A stretch of DNA of 64,000 nucleotides from CAZCSK01 sp964501265. Its GTDB lineage: Bacteria > Actinomycetota > CADDZG01 > JAHWKV01. The stretch spans positions 1 to 64,000 of the forward strand of contig CAZCSK010000002.1 in the NCBI GenBank assembly GCA_964501265.1, written 5' to 3'. The notes below the pieces were generated by a model. That model saw nothing but the letters and a program-made list of their open reading frames with translations, was not told the DNA's origin and did not search any database. The translations under genes were made by a program, and so were the position numbers. Shown one piece after another: positions 26,609 to 35,354 of the stretch (positions are counted from its first letter, which is position 1; each line of letters begins with the position of its first letter).

Positions 26609-29600
26609 TTAACCCCTGGCCAGGATCGCCCGAATCGGTTCCGCTGCTAGAAAACGGGTTCGATCCTTCACCGAGAGCCCTGCGGATGCTGTTTCGATTG
26701 CTTCCTTGGCCGCGCGGGCTGCTGTGGCTGAACCCTCGTCGTCGCCGCTGGCTGCGAGAATCCGGCTAAGAGTATCGCCCGAATTCCAGATCGAAGAAGC
26801 ATGCTTCATCCTCTCGGCAAGGCTCAAGGCCTTCTTTGCCTCCGCGACTGCGTCTTCGAACAACTTCATTCCGGCCAGAGCCTCTGCGAGTAGCCGCCTT
26901 CCTGACGACTCGTACTTCACCCTCCCTACAGCGGTCGCCCTTTCTATAGTGTCGGTCGCGGCGCGTGCGGCTTCCTCGTACGAGCCAAGCGCGAGATAAA
27001 GGCGCGCGGATACGTCCGCGAGCCTGCCGCCTACCAGCCACTCATGCCAGCCCTTCAACGCCACAGCATCCTTGAGCACCGATGGGAGAGTCGTCTGGAC
27101 TCTGCCGATATCTCCATTTAGAAGGTCAAGCAATAGGATGTCGGTGGCCGTCTGAACTTTGGTGTTGGGGAACGCAGCTTGCTCGCCCAACTCCATAGCC
27201 TCCTCGTTCATCACCCGAGATTCCTCGACTCCGTGTATCTCCCGAACGACGCCGGCCCACATTGACATGGCCCGCCCTGTGAGCCTGGGAACGAGTTCGA
27301 CTTCTCTGCCTAACGTGACTACCTCTTGAAGAACATCGAAAGCTTCACGGTACTTGCCGAGTCCTGCGAGGCACAATGCATACTGGGATCCACAGGTCAG
27401 CGCCACGGCAACGTCATGAGCCTCCAACCCTCCCTCGTACCCCTCTTTAGCGTTGTCCAGGCCCTGCTCATGGTTTCCCATCCAGTAGTGGTGGACTCCG
27501 ATTTGTCCGAGAACGGATGATCGGTTTGCAAGCCGAGTTCCCGGGGGCCAGACCGATAGGGCTTCGTTACCCATCACAACCCCGTCGGCAAGTCGCCCCT
27601 CCATGCTGCTAACGAGTACCCCAATACCCAGCGCTGGTCCCCGAAGGTCTTCTAGGCCCAGTTCTTCCGCCAACTTCGTGGCCTCTGTGGAGTACATGCG
27701 TGCGCCGGCGGCGTCGATCAACCAATAAGCGCATTGCGCGCGAGCAAGAAGCACTCGCACCTTGTCGGCCCCTACTAGTTCGGGCAATAGCGATTCGATT
27801 TCCTCGACCGCTCCGACGTAGTTCGCGCTCTCTAGTAGAAGGGTGGCCTTTTTTAGCCGCAGGTTCCGCCGCCTTTCGATCTCACTCAAGGGAATGAGGT
27901 CAAGGGCATCCTCAAGGAGTCGGACCGCTTCACCCTTTGCCCAGGCATGGCCCGCTGCTTCGGCGGCCATCTCCAGATAACTCGCCGCCTTCAATGGCTC
28001 GCCGGCTTCGCGGTAGTGGTGGGCAAGCATCGATGCCGATTCAGCCGCCCCCTCGCCGGCGGTTTCTTCCAGAAAACCGGCCACTGCGGCGTGCCGCTCG
28101 CGCCTTACCGTCTTCGGGATGGTGGAATAAGCAACGTCGCGCGTCAGCATGTGCCGGAAAACAAACTCTTCATCTCCCTGAATGCGCGAGACCGGCTCCC
28201 GGCGCACGAAGTCCCGCACCTCTAGAAAGTCCAGTCCTTCCCTCACATGTCCGTTGCCGCTTAGCAAATCGAGCGCCCCGCGCCAGAACACCTTGCCCAC
28301 AACAGATGCGTCGAGGATCACCTTACGAGAGGCATTAGGTAAGCCGTCGATCCTGGCAGCGATGATCCCTCGCACCGTGGTCGGCAGTTCTCTTGAGGAC
28401 TGTTCTGGGCGCTCTACAACAGACGAGATCAGTTCCTCGATAAACAAAGGATTGCCTTCCGCTACTTCCGTAAGCCTTGCAAGGTCATGCGAAAAGTCGG
28501 AGATCTCCCCGACGAAGTGCCCTGCTAGGGTCGCCGACTCCGATTCCGATAGGGGCTCCAAAGGCAAAGCCGTGAATGCAGGCAGGCCGCCGCCCCAGGT
28601 GGGCCGTACATCATAAAGTTCAGGGCGTGCCAAGCAAAGAAAGAGCGCCGGGACCGCTCGAGCCTTAGATGCCAGCGAATCGATCAGATCCAACAGACTC
28701 GGGTCTGACCAGTGGATGTCCTCGAAGATAAAGATCGAGGGCGACCTGCGCGCCAGGGACTCCACGAACCGTCGAGCCGAAAAAAAGATGGCGTCTTTGC
28801 CGGGTGATGCCTCTCCGCCGATCCCCAGAAGGAGAGATAGATGAGAAGCCACGTCCTCGGCTTCGGCCTTAGGCAGCAACGCCTCGACGATTTGGCTCAG
28901 CTTCGCTGCGGCCGCCTGCGCGTCATCGGTCTCGAAAATACCTGCGGTCTGCTTGATCTGCTGAGCAAACGCGCCATATCCAGCGGCTGCGCCGTAAGGC
29001 AGCGATCTTCCACGGACGATGTCTGCGGAATCTGACTTCGCGAGTTCAATCAGTTCTTGCGCAAGCCTTGATTTTCCGATCCCTGGAGGGCCGATGAGAG
29101 TCACCAAGTGAGTTCTTCCTTCTTGAAGCACCCGTCCCCATACAGAACCCAGAAGAGCCAGTTCCTTTTCCCGGCCCACAAGCGGTGTCGCCGAACTACT
29201 GCGCTCTCCCGGGCGACCGAGTGGCTCAATCGCCAGCCAACCCTTAACCAGCTCCTGCTTGTTTTTTGCCTTGAATGGCTCGACTTCTTCGAAGTGAATC
29301 GCGCGCTTACTCGCGCGGAACGTTTCTTCTCCGACAAGCACACCGCCCTTAGGGGCCGCCGACTCGAGCCGAGATGCAGTGTTGACCGAGTCGCCCATCA
29401 CGGTGAACCGTCGCGCACTGTCGGGGCCGACCGGTGCAAACATGACCTCCCCGGTGTTGATGCCAACTCGCAGTTGCAGCCCTCCAAATTCCTCGCCTTC
29501 CAACGCGCAGCGTTGCATTTCAAGGCCGGCGCGAACGGCCCTCTCGGGATCGTCTTCGTGGGCAACGGGGGCCCCGAACAGCGCCATGATCTGGTCGCCT

Positions 29601-29950
29601 ACGATCTTTTCGACGTATCCATCGAACTGTTCGACAACCTCGCCGAGTTTTCTCATGCAGCGGTCCATCATCGCGGTGACATCTTCGGGATCCATTTGCT
29701 CGGAGGCGCTGGTGAAGCCGAAGATATCGGCAAATAGCACTGTGGCCCAGCGACGCTCCTCGGTGGGTTGCCGAGCTTCGGTGGCTGCCTCTAAACTTTC
29801 CCCGCAGCTGCCGCAGAACCGAAAGTCGGGAGTGTTTTCCGCGCCACAACCTCCGCATATCTTGAGCAGCGAGGTTCCGCAGTTGCCACAGAAGCGCTGC
29901 TCCGAGCCATTCTGGTGGCCGCAGCTAGGACAATCGATTGCGCTTCCCAC
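26609..29950 (-). CDS. class III adenylate cyclase / ATPase / TPR regulatory protein
   Basis: A 1113-residue multidomain protein. Two zinc ribbons occupy 7-25 and 32-50 (CPSC/CGNC, CGGC/CGSC). A class III cyclase domain covers 65-245 with both metal aspartates (Asp75 in LFADIFGFT, Asp119 in KIVGDQIMALFG), the ATP-selecting Lys115 and Asp187 (VMGDSVN), and Asn190/Arg194. A P-loop NTPase follows with GPPGIGKS (287-294). From about 640 to the end are helical TPR-like repeats. All cyclase residues for ATP are present, so it may make cAMP. The plan matches the large actinobacterial cyclase/AAA/TPR regulators but there is no LuxR-type DNA-binding end. It is convergent with the glycosylase gene. Confidence 0.88.
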   Translation of the reverse strand: MGSAIDCPSCGHQNGSEQRFCGNCGTSLLKICGGCGAENTPDFRFCGSCGESLEAATEARQPTEERRWATVLFADIFGFTSASEQMDPEDVTAMMDRCMRKLGEVVEQFDGYVEKIVGDQIMALFGAPVAHEDDPERAVRAGLEMQRCALEGEEFGGLQLRVGINTGEVMFAPVGPDSARRFTVMGDSVNTASRLESAAPKGGVLVGEETFRASKRAIHFEEVEPFKAKNKQELVKGWLAIEPLGRPGERSSSATPLVGREKELALLGSVWGRVLQEGRTHLVTLIGPPGIGKSRLAQELIELAKSDSADIVRGRSLPYGAAAGYGAFAQQIKQTAGIFETDDAQAAAAKLSQIVEALLPKAEAEDVASHLSLLLGIGGEASPGKDAIFFSARRFVESLARRSPSIFIFEDIHWSDPSLLDLIDSLASKARAVPALFLCLARPELYDVRPTWGGGLPAFTALPLEPLSESESATLAGHFVGEISDFSHDLARLTEVAEGNPLFIEELISSVVERPEQSSRELPTTVRGIIAARIDGLPNASRKVILDASVVGKVFWRGALDLLSGNGHVREGLDFLEVRDFVRREPVSRIQGDEEFVFRHMLTRDVAYSTIPKTVRRERHAAVAGFLEETAGEGAAESASMLAHHYREAGEPLKAASYLEMAAEAAGHAWAKGEAVRLLEDALDLIPLSEIERRRNLRLKKATLLLESANYVGAVEEIESLLPELVGADKVRVLLARAQCAYWLIDAAGARMYSTEATKLAEELGLEDLRGPALGIGVLVSSMEGRLADGVVMGNEALSVWPPGTRLANRSSVLGQIGVHHYWMGNHEQGLDNAKEGYEGGLEAHDVAVALTCGSQYALCLAGLGKYREAFDVLQEVVTLGREVELVPRLTGRAMSMWAGVVREIHGVEESRVMNEEAMELGEQAAFPNTKVQTATDILLLDLLNGDIGRVQTTLPSVLKDAVALKGWHEWLVGGRLADVSARLYLALGSYEEAARAATDTIERATAVGRVKYESSGRRLLAEALAGMKLFEDAVAEAKKALSLAERMKHASSIWNSGDTLSRILAASGDDEGSATAARAAKEAIETASAGLSVKDRTRFLAAEPIRAILARG

Positions 29951-30053
29951 TCACACCCCACTCTTCAATGAAGGAATTGTAGCCGCACCCAAGCTGACAG
30001 GATCAATACGCGGATCGCCCTTATACTTCGGCCCTCCGATCGAAGGAGGAAGG

Positions 30054-31193
30054 TTGGCACGAATCATCATTCTGGGAGGCGGATTTGGCGGTCTCGCCGC
30101 AGCCAATGAGTTACGAGGACTTTTACCGGAGGAGCATGAGATCACTCTGGTTGACAAGGGTGACCGGTTCTTCGTTGGCTTCGCCAAGCTCTGGGACCTG
30201 GCCGGCACGCGCCCTTTAGAAAAAGGATCTCGCCCGCTTGCAAACTTGGAGCGCAAGGGGATTCGGTTCATGCAGACTGAGATCTCCCGGATCGACCCCG
30301 AGCACAAGAGGGTCGACACCGCCGATGGGGTCCTTGAAGGTGACTTTTTGATAGTTGCCCTAGGGGCTGCCTTCTCGCCGGCTCAGCTCTCTTCGCTCGA
30401 CGCTGGACACAACCTCTACGACGCTGGGGCTCTTCCTGCGATGAGGCGCGAGATCGAGAATCTTGAAGAAGGAAAGATCGTGATCGCGATCGGTGGGGTT
30501 CCCTACAAGTGCCCACCGGCGCCCTATGAGGCGGCGTTCATGATCGATGAGCGGCTTCGCCGGGAGGGAAAGCGAAATCGGATTAAACTTGAGGTCTACA
30601 CGCCACAGCCTTCTCCGTTGCCGATCGCCGGTCCCGAAGCGAGCAAACAAGTTGCCGCATCTCTTGAACAGCGCGAGATCCCCCTTCATGCTGAATACAA
30701 GCCGACCGAAAGCGATCGTCAAAACAAGATACTCAGATTCGAAAATGGAGAGGAGACTAACTTTTCACTCCTCCTTACCGTCCCGCAGCACGTGGCTCCG
30801 AAGATCATTGCCGACAGCCCTCTTGTTGGGAAATCAGGCTGGATCGAGCCGGACCGGCGGACCCTGCGCACCTCGTTCGACGGCGTCTACGCTGTCGGCG
30901 ACTGCACGACTATCACGATAGCCACCGGTCAGCTGCCCAAGGCGGGAGTGTTTGCCGAAGCGCAGGGACGAGTGGTCGCCCGAAATATCGCAGCCGAGAT
31001 CCAGGGGGGCCAGGGGGCGGAGTTCGACGGCCACGGCTACTGCTTCCTCGAGTTCGGCGACGGGAGGGCCTCGTACGTCGAGGGCGAGTTCTTCGCGGAG
31101 CCCAAGCCCAAAGTCGCGGTATCTTCACCCGATGAGAAGACAGCGCTAGCCAAGCAAGAATTCGAGCGCGAACGTCTCGAGGCCTGGCTCTAA
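30054..31193 (+). CDS. SQR-like FAD/NAD(P) oxidoreductase
   Basis: I chose the TTG at 30054, preceded by AAGGAGGAAGG; the frame upstream reads into the cyclase gene on the other strand and is not protein-like. The 379-residue flavoprotein begins ARIIILGGGFGGLAAANEL, the FAD-binding fold, and has a second dinucleotide site near 135-160 with GKIVIAIGGVPYKCPPAPYEAAF. The cysteine in YKCPPAP is at the place of a redox cysteine in sulfide:quinone oxidoreductases. The C-terminal GVYAVGDCTTI is the FAD-contact motif. Related enzymes oxidise sulfide or act as NADH dehydrogenases. Which is true here is not clear. Confidence 0.8.
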   Translation: MARIIILGGGFGGLAAANELRGLLPEEHEITLVDKGDRFFVGFAKLWDLAGTRPLEKGSRPLANLERKGIRFMQTEISRIDPEHKRVDTADGVLEGDFLIVALGAAFSPAQLSSLDAGHNLYDAGALPAMRREIENLEEGKIVIAIGGVPYKCPPAPYEAAFMIDERLRREGKRNRIKLEVYTPQPSPLPIAGPEASKQVAASLEQREIPLHAEYKPTESDRQNKILRFENGEETNFSLLLTVPQHVAPKIIADSPLVGKSGWIEPDRRTLRTSFDGVYAVGDCTTITIATGQLPKAGVFAEAQGRVVARNIAAEIQGGQGAEFDGHGYCFLEFGDGRASYVEGEFFAEPKPKVAVSSPDEKTALAKQEFERERLEAWL

Positions 31194-31199
31194 GGTAGG

Positions 31200-31439
31200 T
31201 CAGGCAGCGAACTTGAAGGGTAAGTGGAGGTCGAGACCGAATCGGTCTTTGAGTGGATCGAGATCGATACCTCCCTGACTCGGATAGAGGATCTCGATTC
31301 CCACGACGTTCCCGTCACCACCCATATCCACGTGGAGACGATCTCCTAGCTCGACCGTACGCTCGATCTCTGCCTCCGACTCAGAGGCGAGCAGAACATA
31401 GAGGGCGTCCGCTTCCTCGTCATATGTGTAAACGGCCAT
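31200..31439 (-). CDS. DUF2283 family small protein
   Basis: The start is the ATG at 31439 (MAVYTYDEEADALYV), because GAGAGGAG lies about 6 nt upstream; a longer frame from 31460 overlaps the gene before it. The 79-residue protein has the DUF2283 signature YDEEADALYVLL followed by VDMGGDGNVVGIEIL. DUF2283 proteins commonly occur next to DUF4258 proteins, as here, and the pairing has been proposed to act like a toxin-antitoxin unit. That role is inference. Confidence 0.8.
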   Translation of the reverse strand: MAVYTYDEEADALYVLLASESEAEIERTVELGDRLHVDMGGDGNVVGIEILYPSQGGIDLDPLKDRFGLDLHLPFKFAA

Positions 31440-31441
31440 TG

Positions 31442-31663
31442 TCACTCCTCTCGCCAACACGTAACGACAACTTGTTTCTCCTGGTCAACCACGACAGTAA
31501 GAAGTATGGCACCGATCCCAACTCTCAACTTGGGATTACCCTTCACGTCGGTTCCGGCTAACACCGCTGAGGTCAGCGCTTCGAGTAACCACTCTTCAGT
31601 GACGTTGGGTGCCCGCCTGGCGATGAGGCGGATTCGATTCTTCGCATGGCGAGTGAGTCGCAC
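31442..31663 (-). CDS. DUF4258-like small protein
   Basis: The 73-residue basic protein has MRLTRHAKNRIRLIARRAP near the N-terminus, a helix (TEEWLLEALTSAV), and a C-terminal beta pair with IGAILLTVVVD and VVVTCWREE. The RHAxxRI start and the late VVT-aromatic strand match DUF4258. It lies just upstream of the DUF2283 gene: its stop (31442-31444) overlaps that gene's ribosome binding site, so the two are co-translated. Order and size suit a toxin-first pair, but no toxin activity can be read from sequence. Confidence 0.7.
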   Translation of the reverse strand: MRLTRHAKNRIRLIARRAPNVTEEWLLEALTSAVLAGTDVKGNPKLRVGIGAILLTVVVDQEKQVVVTCWREE

Positions 31664-31670
31664 GTTCTCG

Positions 31671-32237
31671 TCATCCCCCTTCTTTGAGTTTTAGAAGAAG
31701 TCGAATCTGCGAATCGAGGACCGCCGGGCTGATGGCGCCCAAGATCTTGAAGCCCCTCTGCCGTCCGGTCTCATCTGATCCGCCTACGCCTGAGAACCTG
31801 AAAGTGTGGTCGATGAAGAAGGTTTCGGGTAGGCCCTGCAGACCGAATGACGAGTATAGATCCAGATCCGTATCTCTTACGCTCGGGAAGGTGAGGCCGA
31901 ACTCTTTTGTAAACGCCCTGGCATCCTCCAGTGAGTCCTTCACGTTGACACCGAGGAAACGAATCCCCTGGTCGCGATATGCCTGCCATTTTTTCTCTAG
32001 GAGGGGCGCCTCCTCCCGGCAAGGCACACACCAGGATGCCCAGAAGTTGACGACTACAGGTTGTCCCTTCAGGGCTTGGCTGGAAAAAGTCCCGCCGTTC
32101 ACCAATGGCAGATCAAATTCCGGCGCGATTGTGCCAACTAAGTTTTGCGTTCGGGCCTTTCGAGTCAGCCCTAATGCAAGCAACCCAACGAATAGCGCGG
32201 GAACGATTACAAAGGCAAGAAGCCTCAGTATCCGCAT
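31671..32237 (-). CDS. TlpA/CcmG-type thioredoxin-like disulfide oxidoreductase
   Basis: The start is the ATG at 32237 (MRILRLLAFVIVPALFVG), with AGGGAGG about 8 nt upstream; the longer frame from 32321 is less likely. The 188-residue protein has an N-terminal membrane anchor (about 5-24), then a thioredoxin fold with ANFWASWCVPCREEAPLL-like sequence, here VVNFWASWCVPCREEAP, containing the active CVPC. The strand GLPETFFIDHTF carries the cis-proline. Such proteins reduce disulfides outside the membrane, often for cytochrome c maturation. No other ccm genes are present. Confidence 0.88.
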   Translation of the reverse strand: MRILRLLAFVIVPALFVGLLALGLTRKARTQNLVGTIAPEFDLPLVNGGTFSSQALKGQPVVVNFWASWCVPCREEAPLLEKKWQAYRDQGIRFLGVNVKDSLEDARAFTKEFGLTFPSVRDTDLDLYSSFGLQGLPETFFIDHTFRFSGVGGSDETGRQRGFKILGAISPAVLDSQIRLLLKLKEGG

Positions 32238-32254
32238 TCGTCGAGCCTCCCTAT

Positions 32255-33259
32255 CTATGGCGCCGTCCAGGTCTGTCCTCCATTCTCCGAGGCCGTGTCG
32301 AGATTCCAAGAATCGCCCCACTTAACGCGACGCGCCAACTTATATCTGTCGCGATCTCGGCGGGTAACGATTTCGGTTCCCAGTCCCTGCGGTTCGCACA
32401 GGTCTAACCTGACATGGCCAGGACGAATTTGCGGATGGCGAAGCACTCGACCGAGAGTTTGACTTGGCGATTGGCGCGATGCAATCACGTAAGAGTACTT
32501 CTCGTCTTCGAATCCCACGACGGCGCCTTTAATCTTGCGATGAGCGGATGTTCGCTGAAGTCGAATCGCGAAATGACACCAATTGCCACCAGACATTGGA
32601 CAGGTTTCATCATGCGGACAAGGGGCCGTGATAGTTGCTCCCGCTTGAATCAGCTCATGTCGAGCCTGCCTGATTCCTTCAAAACCAAATGGAGTTCCGG
32701 CGTCAACGAGAGCAAGCTCCCCAGAGCATGACTTCCACCACTCCAGCACCGCCGCTGTAGCACTAACTTGGGGTACTTCCGTAAGAAGGTAAGACGCAAT
32801 GACCAGATCCCACGTTCCCTTCGGTGGACGGGTCGCATCTGCTTGCATCCAAACCGCCTCTCGAAGCGCCTCTCGAGAAGCCTTGCTAGCGATTCGGCTC
32901 CCCACCTTAATCATTGAAGATTCTCTTTCCACCAAAGTGATCGAGGCAATGGATGGAAAAACTGAAACAGCGGCCCAGCTTCCGGCGCCTGTCCCTGAAC
33001 CTAAGTCAAGCAAGCTAGAAGGAGCCCAGTGCGGTCGTTGCTCGCGAAGTGCTCTGAGCGAGGCTTCCACCGAAGAGAAGGTCGCAGGGAGTCGAGCCAC
33101 CATGTAGGCATAAACATGTTTGGCTTCCATGTCCGGGGTTCCAAGTCCGCTTCTATACCGACCAGACAGTTCCGCGTAGGCGCTTTGGAGTTCACTTTGA
33201 CTGAGTCCGGCCGTTTCGTCCTCTACCAGACTTCGGAACTCGATTTCATCCGGCGTCAT
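32255..33259 (-). CDS. Rsm22 family methyltransferase-like protein
   Basis: The 334-residue protein has a SAM-binding core (SSLLDLGSGTGAGSWAAV, about 80-97), then DLVIASYLLTEVP and, at about 215-230, the cysteine cluster APCPHDETCPMSGGNWCHF that defines the Rsm22 family. In mitochondria Rsm22/METTL17 binds an iron-sulfur or metal site and helps assemble the small ribosomal subunit. Bacterial members are thought to act on ribosomes too. It starts at ATG 33259, in the stretch just downstream of the TnpB element, and precedes the TlpA gene by 17 nt. Confidence 0.83.
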   Translation of the reverse strand: MTPDEIEFRSLVEDETAGLSQSELQSAYAELSGRYRSGLGTPDMEAKHVYAYMVARLPATFSSVEASLRALREQRPHWAPSSLLDLGSGTGAGSWAAVSVFPSIASITLVERESSMIKVGSRIASKASREALREAVWMQADATRPPKGTWDLVIASYLLTEVPQVSATAAVLEWWKSCSGELALVDAGTPFGFEGIRQARHELIQAGATITAPCPHDETCPMSGGNWCHFAIRLQRTSAHRKIKGAVVGFEDEKYSYVIASRQSPSQTLGRVLRHPQIRPGHVRLDLCEPQGLGTEIVTRRDRDRYKLARRVKWGDSWNLDTASENGGQTWTAP

Positions 33260-33310
33260 GCCCGAAGGTTACCGTTCCCCGGAACCTATGCAAATCTCTC
33301 ACGAGCTTTG

Positions 33311-33480
33311 CTGTCCAGTTCCTGCTTCACAGGGAGCAGTTTCACCAAGACGTTACCATCCTGGCCAGCGCTTCCCCCTCCACAGGCGTTTTATGTCTCC
33401 GTCGAACTGACGGCGACATAAAGGTTCTTGAGATTGATCGCGGCGTTAAGATCCCGATCAATCGCCAAGTCGCAGCCCTC
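33311..33480 (-). ncRNA. probable omegaRNA overlapping tnpB 3' end
   Basis: TnpB nucleases use a guide RNA made from the end of the tnpB gene and the element's right end. Downstream of the tnpB stop the transcript strand reads AACGCCTGTGGAGGGGGAAG and later CTGTGAAGCAGG (33321-33332), which I recognise as typical of IS200/IS605 orfB right ends. The guide would begin just beyond, near 33320 and lower. Boundaries are estimates, and no folding was computed. Confidence 0.4.
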
Positions 33481-34521
33481 ACAGACAAAGCTCCGCTCCG
33501 ACAGCGGAACATCTGCGGCGACTTCCCCGCACGCCGAGCAGGTCTTGGTCGAGGGGAAGAACCTACCCGCTACCACCAGCTTGGAGCCGTACCAGTCGCA
33601 CTTGTAGGAGAGCTGGCGGGCAAACTCGCCCCATCCCTGATCGGCTATACGCCGGGAAAGGTGGCGGTTTCGGATCATCCCAGAGACGTTTAGCCCTTCA
33701 ATCACGATCACCTGCTTGGTTTTCGCCAGGTGAGTGGTGGCCTTGTGAAGGGCGTCCAGTCTTTGGTTTCGGATACGGCGGTGGTGGCGGGCAAGGACTC
33801 GTTTAGCCTTGGCCCGGTTGTTGGATCCCTTTTGCTTACGGGAGAGCGATCTCGACAGGCGACGGAGCTTGCCTAGTCCCCCTTCTAAGGCCCTGGGGCT
33901 TTGGATCACCGACCCGTCGGAGCAGACTGCGAAGGTGGTGATCCCGCGATCTATGCCAACGATCGGGCGTTTGACCGCGGCAGGATCGGCACGATCTACC
34001 TCGACCGCTAAGGAGACGAACCAGCGGTGGGCCTCTCGCCTCACCGTGGCGGAGGTGATCTTGGCTCCCCAGGCATGCAGCTTTACTGTCTGCTCCTTGG
34101 TGCGGATCTTGCCAAGGCGGGGAAGGGTCACATCGTTTTGTCCAACTTGGATCGAGCCGGTGAGGCGGAAATGGTCGTTTATCCCCTTGCGCTTGAATCT
34201 GGGGAACCCAACCTTTCGTCCCTCTTTGGTCTTAGGAGACTTCCAATGAGCCATCATCGCCCGGTCGAGGTCACGAAGCGCCTCTTGAGGCGCACACTTG
34301 GAAACCTGTAACCACCAAGGGGCGTTCTCGCGTTTGAACCGGTTCCAGGCTCTGTGCTGGGCGATGGCATTTGTGACCCCCTCACCGGCATCCAGCATTC
34401 TTTTTCTCTCCGCCAGGCCCCAGTTGTAAGCGTAGCGGGCGGTCCCGGCATGCCGGGCCAGGGCAGAGCGCTGGACGTTATTGGGGTCCAGCTCGTACCG
34501 AAACGCCTGACGAACCTTCAT
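33391..34521 (-). CDS. tnpB: TnpB/IS605 OrfB-type RNA-guided nuclease
   Basis: The 376-residue protein starts at ATG 34521 (MKVRQAFRYELDP). It carries a complete RuvC nuclease site: Asp191 in VGIDRGI, Glu275 in VIEGLNVSGM and Asp355 in IDRDLNAAINL. A zinc finger is present with Cys328, Cys331, Cys347 and Cys350 (CSAC, CEGC). The N-terminal helical domain and the IQVGQNDVTLPRLGKIR segment are also typical. TnpB is the ancestor of Cas12 and cuts DNA next to a short motif, guided by omegaRNA. No TnpA gene is present, so the element depends on a transposase elsewhere or is immobile. The frame is intact. Confidence 0.93.
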   Translation of the reverse strand: MKVRQAFRYELDPNNVQRSALARHAGTARYAYNWGLAERKRMLDAGEGVTNAIAQHRAWNRFKRENAPWWLQVSKCAPQEALRDLDRAMMAHWKSPKTKEGRKVGFPRFKRKGINDHFRLTGSIQVGQNDVTLPRLGKIRTKEQTVKLHAWGAKITSATVRREAHRWFVSLAVEVDRADPAAVKRPIVGIDRGITTFAVCSDGSVIQSPRALEGGLGKLRRLSRSLSRKQKGSNNRAKAKRVLARHHRRIRNQRLDALHKATTHLAKTKQVIVIEGLNVSGMIRNRHLSRRIADQGWGEFARQLSYKCDWYGSKLVVAGRFFPSTKTCSACGEVAADVPLSERSFVCEGCDLAIDRDLNAAINLKNLYVAVSSTET

Positions 34522-34561
34522 AGGACAAATGGTAGTCAGGGGGTATGACAAGTTGTTAGTT

Positions 34562-34748
34562 GGGCCTCAATTGGGGGCGACCCGAGGGAGTTTTTCAGAT
34601 CGTTTCCCTTTCATCGCCACCCGGGCTGTCATGTTTGTCGTGCATTGCATACGTTTGTATATGTTTCGTTCAGCTGCCTGTACCCTCTCTGTAAGGTTTT
34701 AGGGCAGTGAACGTTTGCTTTCCTTTAACATTGTAGTAAGCTTGAATA
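34562..34748. other. intergenic region with candidate operator for ArsR-type gene
   Basis: This 187-bp region holds no gene. It contains the left flank of the TnpB element and the leader of the regulator at 34749. The sequence CATACGTTTGTATATG (near 34647-34663) is an imperfect inverted repeat, and AACGTTTG occurs again near 34708. ArsR-type repressors bind such sites near their own promoters. This is weak evidence and no clear promoter was identified. Confidence 0.3.
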
Positions 34749-35354
34749 ATGGCTGTAACCGGGACCAATCGAAAGCGCAAGAAGCTCGACCAGCTTGTTA
34801 TCTCGGACGTACCGACGCTCAAGGCCATGGCGGACCCATTGCGGTTACAAATTCTCATCGAGCTGGCCGACCACACCAGAACTGTGAAAGAAGTTGCTGC
34901 GACTTTGGGCGTTCGCCCGACCCGCCTGTACTACCACTTCAAGATCTTGGAGCAGTCTGGACTGATACGCGTGGTGGACCGACGGATGGTGTCTGGCATC
35001 GAGGAGCGAAGCTATGAATCCGTAGCCGACAGCACCACGATCGCGCCTGAAGTCATCCCCTCCGGAGTCAAGAGCGGTGTCGTGGGCGCGCTCCTTAACG
35101 TCGTACGCGCGGAACTAGAACTCGCTCTATTGTCTGGCTCGATGGTTATCGGAGATCCAGAAGGTGCGGTACCGATACTCTCGATGACAGCGCTCCAGCT
35201 TTTCCCAGCCGAAGTTGAAGAGTTACAGAAACGCCTAATGGCGATCGTGGAGGAATTCGGTAATCGGAGTGAACCCGGAGAAGCGAGGCGCCAATACCAC
35301 GCAATGCTCGCCTGTTACCTGGCGCCGTCGGAGGTGCGCCGCAATGCTTCTTGA
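34749..35354 (+). CDS. ArsR-type winged-helix transcriptional regulator
   Basis: The 201-residue protein has a winged helix-turn-helix at about 20-95: LKAMADPLRLQILIELAD, then TVKEVAATLGVRPTRLYYHFKILEQSGLI, a classic ArsR helix-turn-helix. The C-terminal 100 residues are helical and have no metal-binding cysteines, so a ligand other than a metal ion is likely. It overlaps the ATP-binding gene of an ABC-2 exporter by 11 nt and probably controls that operon. Confidence 0.85.
   Translation: MAVTGTNRKRKKLDQLVISDVPTLKAMADPLRLQILIELADHTRTVKEVAATLGVRPTRLYYHFKILEQSGLIRVVDRRMVSGIEERSYESVADSTTIAPEVIPSGVKSGVVGALLNVVRAELELALLSGSMVIGDPEGAVPILSMTALQLFPAEVEELQKRLMAIVEEFGNRSEPGEARRQYHAMLACYLAPSEVRRNAS

Larger units (their letters stand above)
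33311..34560 (-). mobile_element. IS200/IS605-group element with tnpB only
   Basis: The element consists of tnpB with its probable omegaRNA region, inserted between the rsm22 and arsR genes. The left end, read in the tnpB direction, is near AACTTGTCATACCCCCTGAC (34535-34554); the right end is near the GTGAAGCAGG segment at 33321-33330. IS200/IS605 elements leave no target duplication and have no inverted repeats, so the ends are approximate. No tnpA is found within the window. Confidence 0.6.

Noticed and set aside
29108..29737. Plus-strand frame of 209 codons opposite the cyclase domain
   Set aside because: The opposite strand encodes a cyclase domain with all key residues in place.
29379..30053. 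N-terminal extension of the SQR-like flavoprotein
   Set aside because: The frame is open but runs antisense through the cyclase zinc ribbons; the TTG at 30054 with AAGGAGG is a better start.
33274..33285. GTTCC-GG-GGAAC inverted repeat before rsm22 as a terminator
   Set aside because: Loop is too short for a stable hairpin of full stem and no run of T follows.
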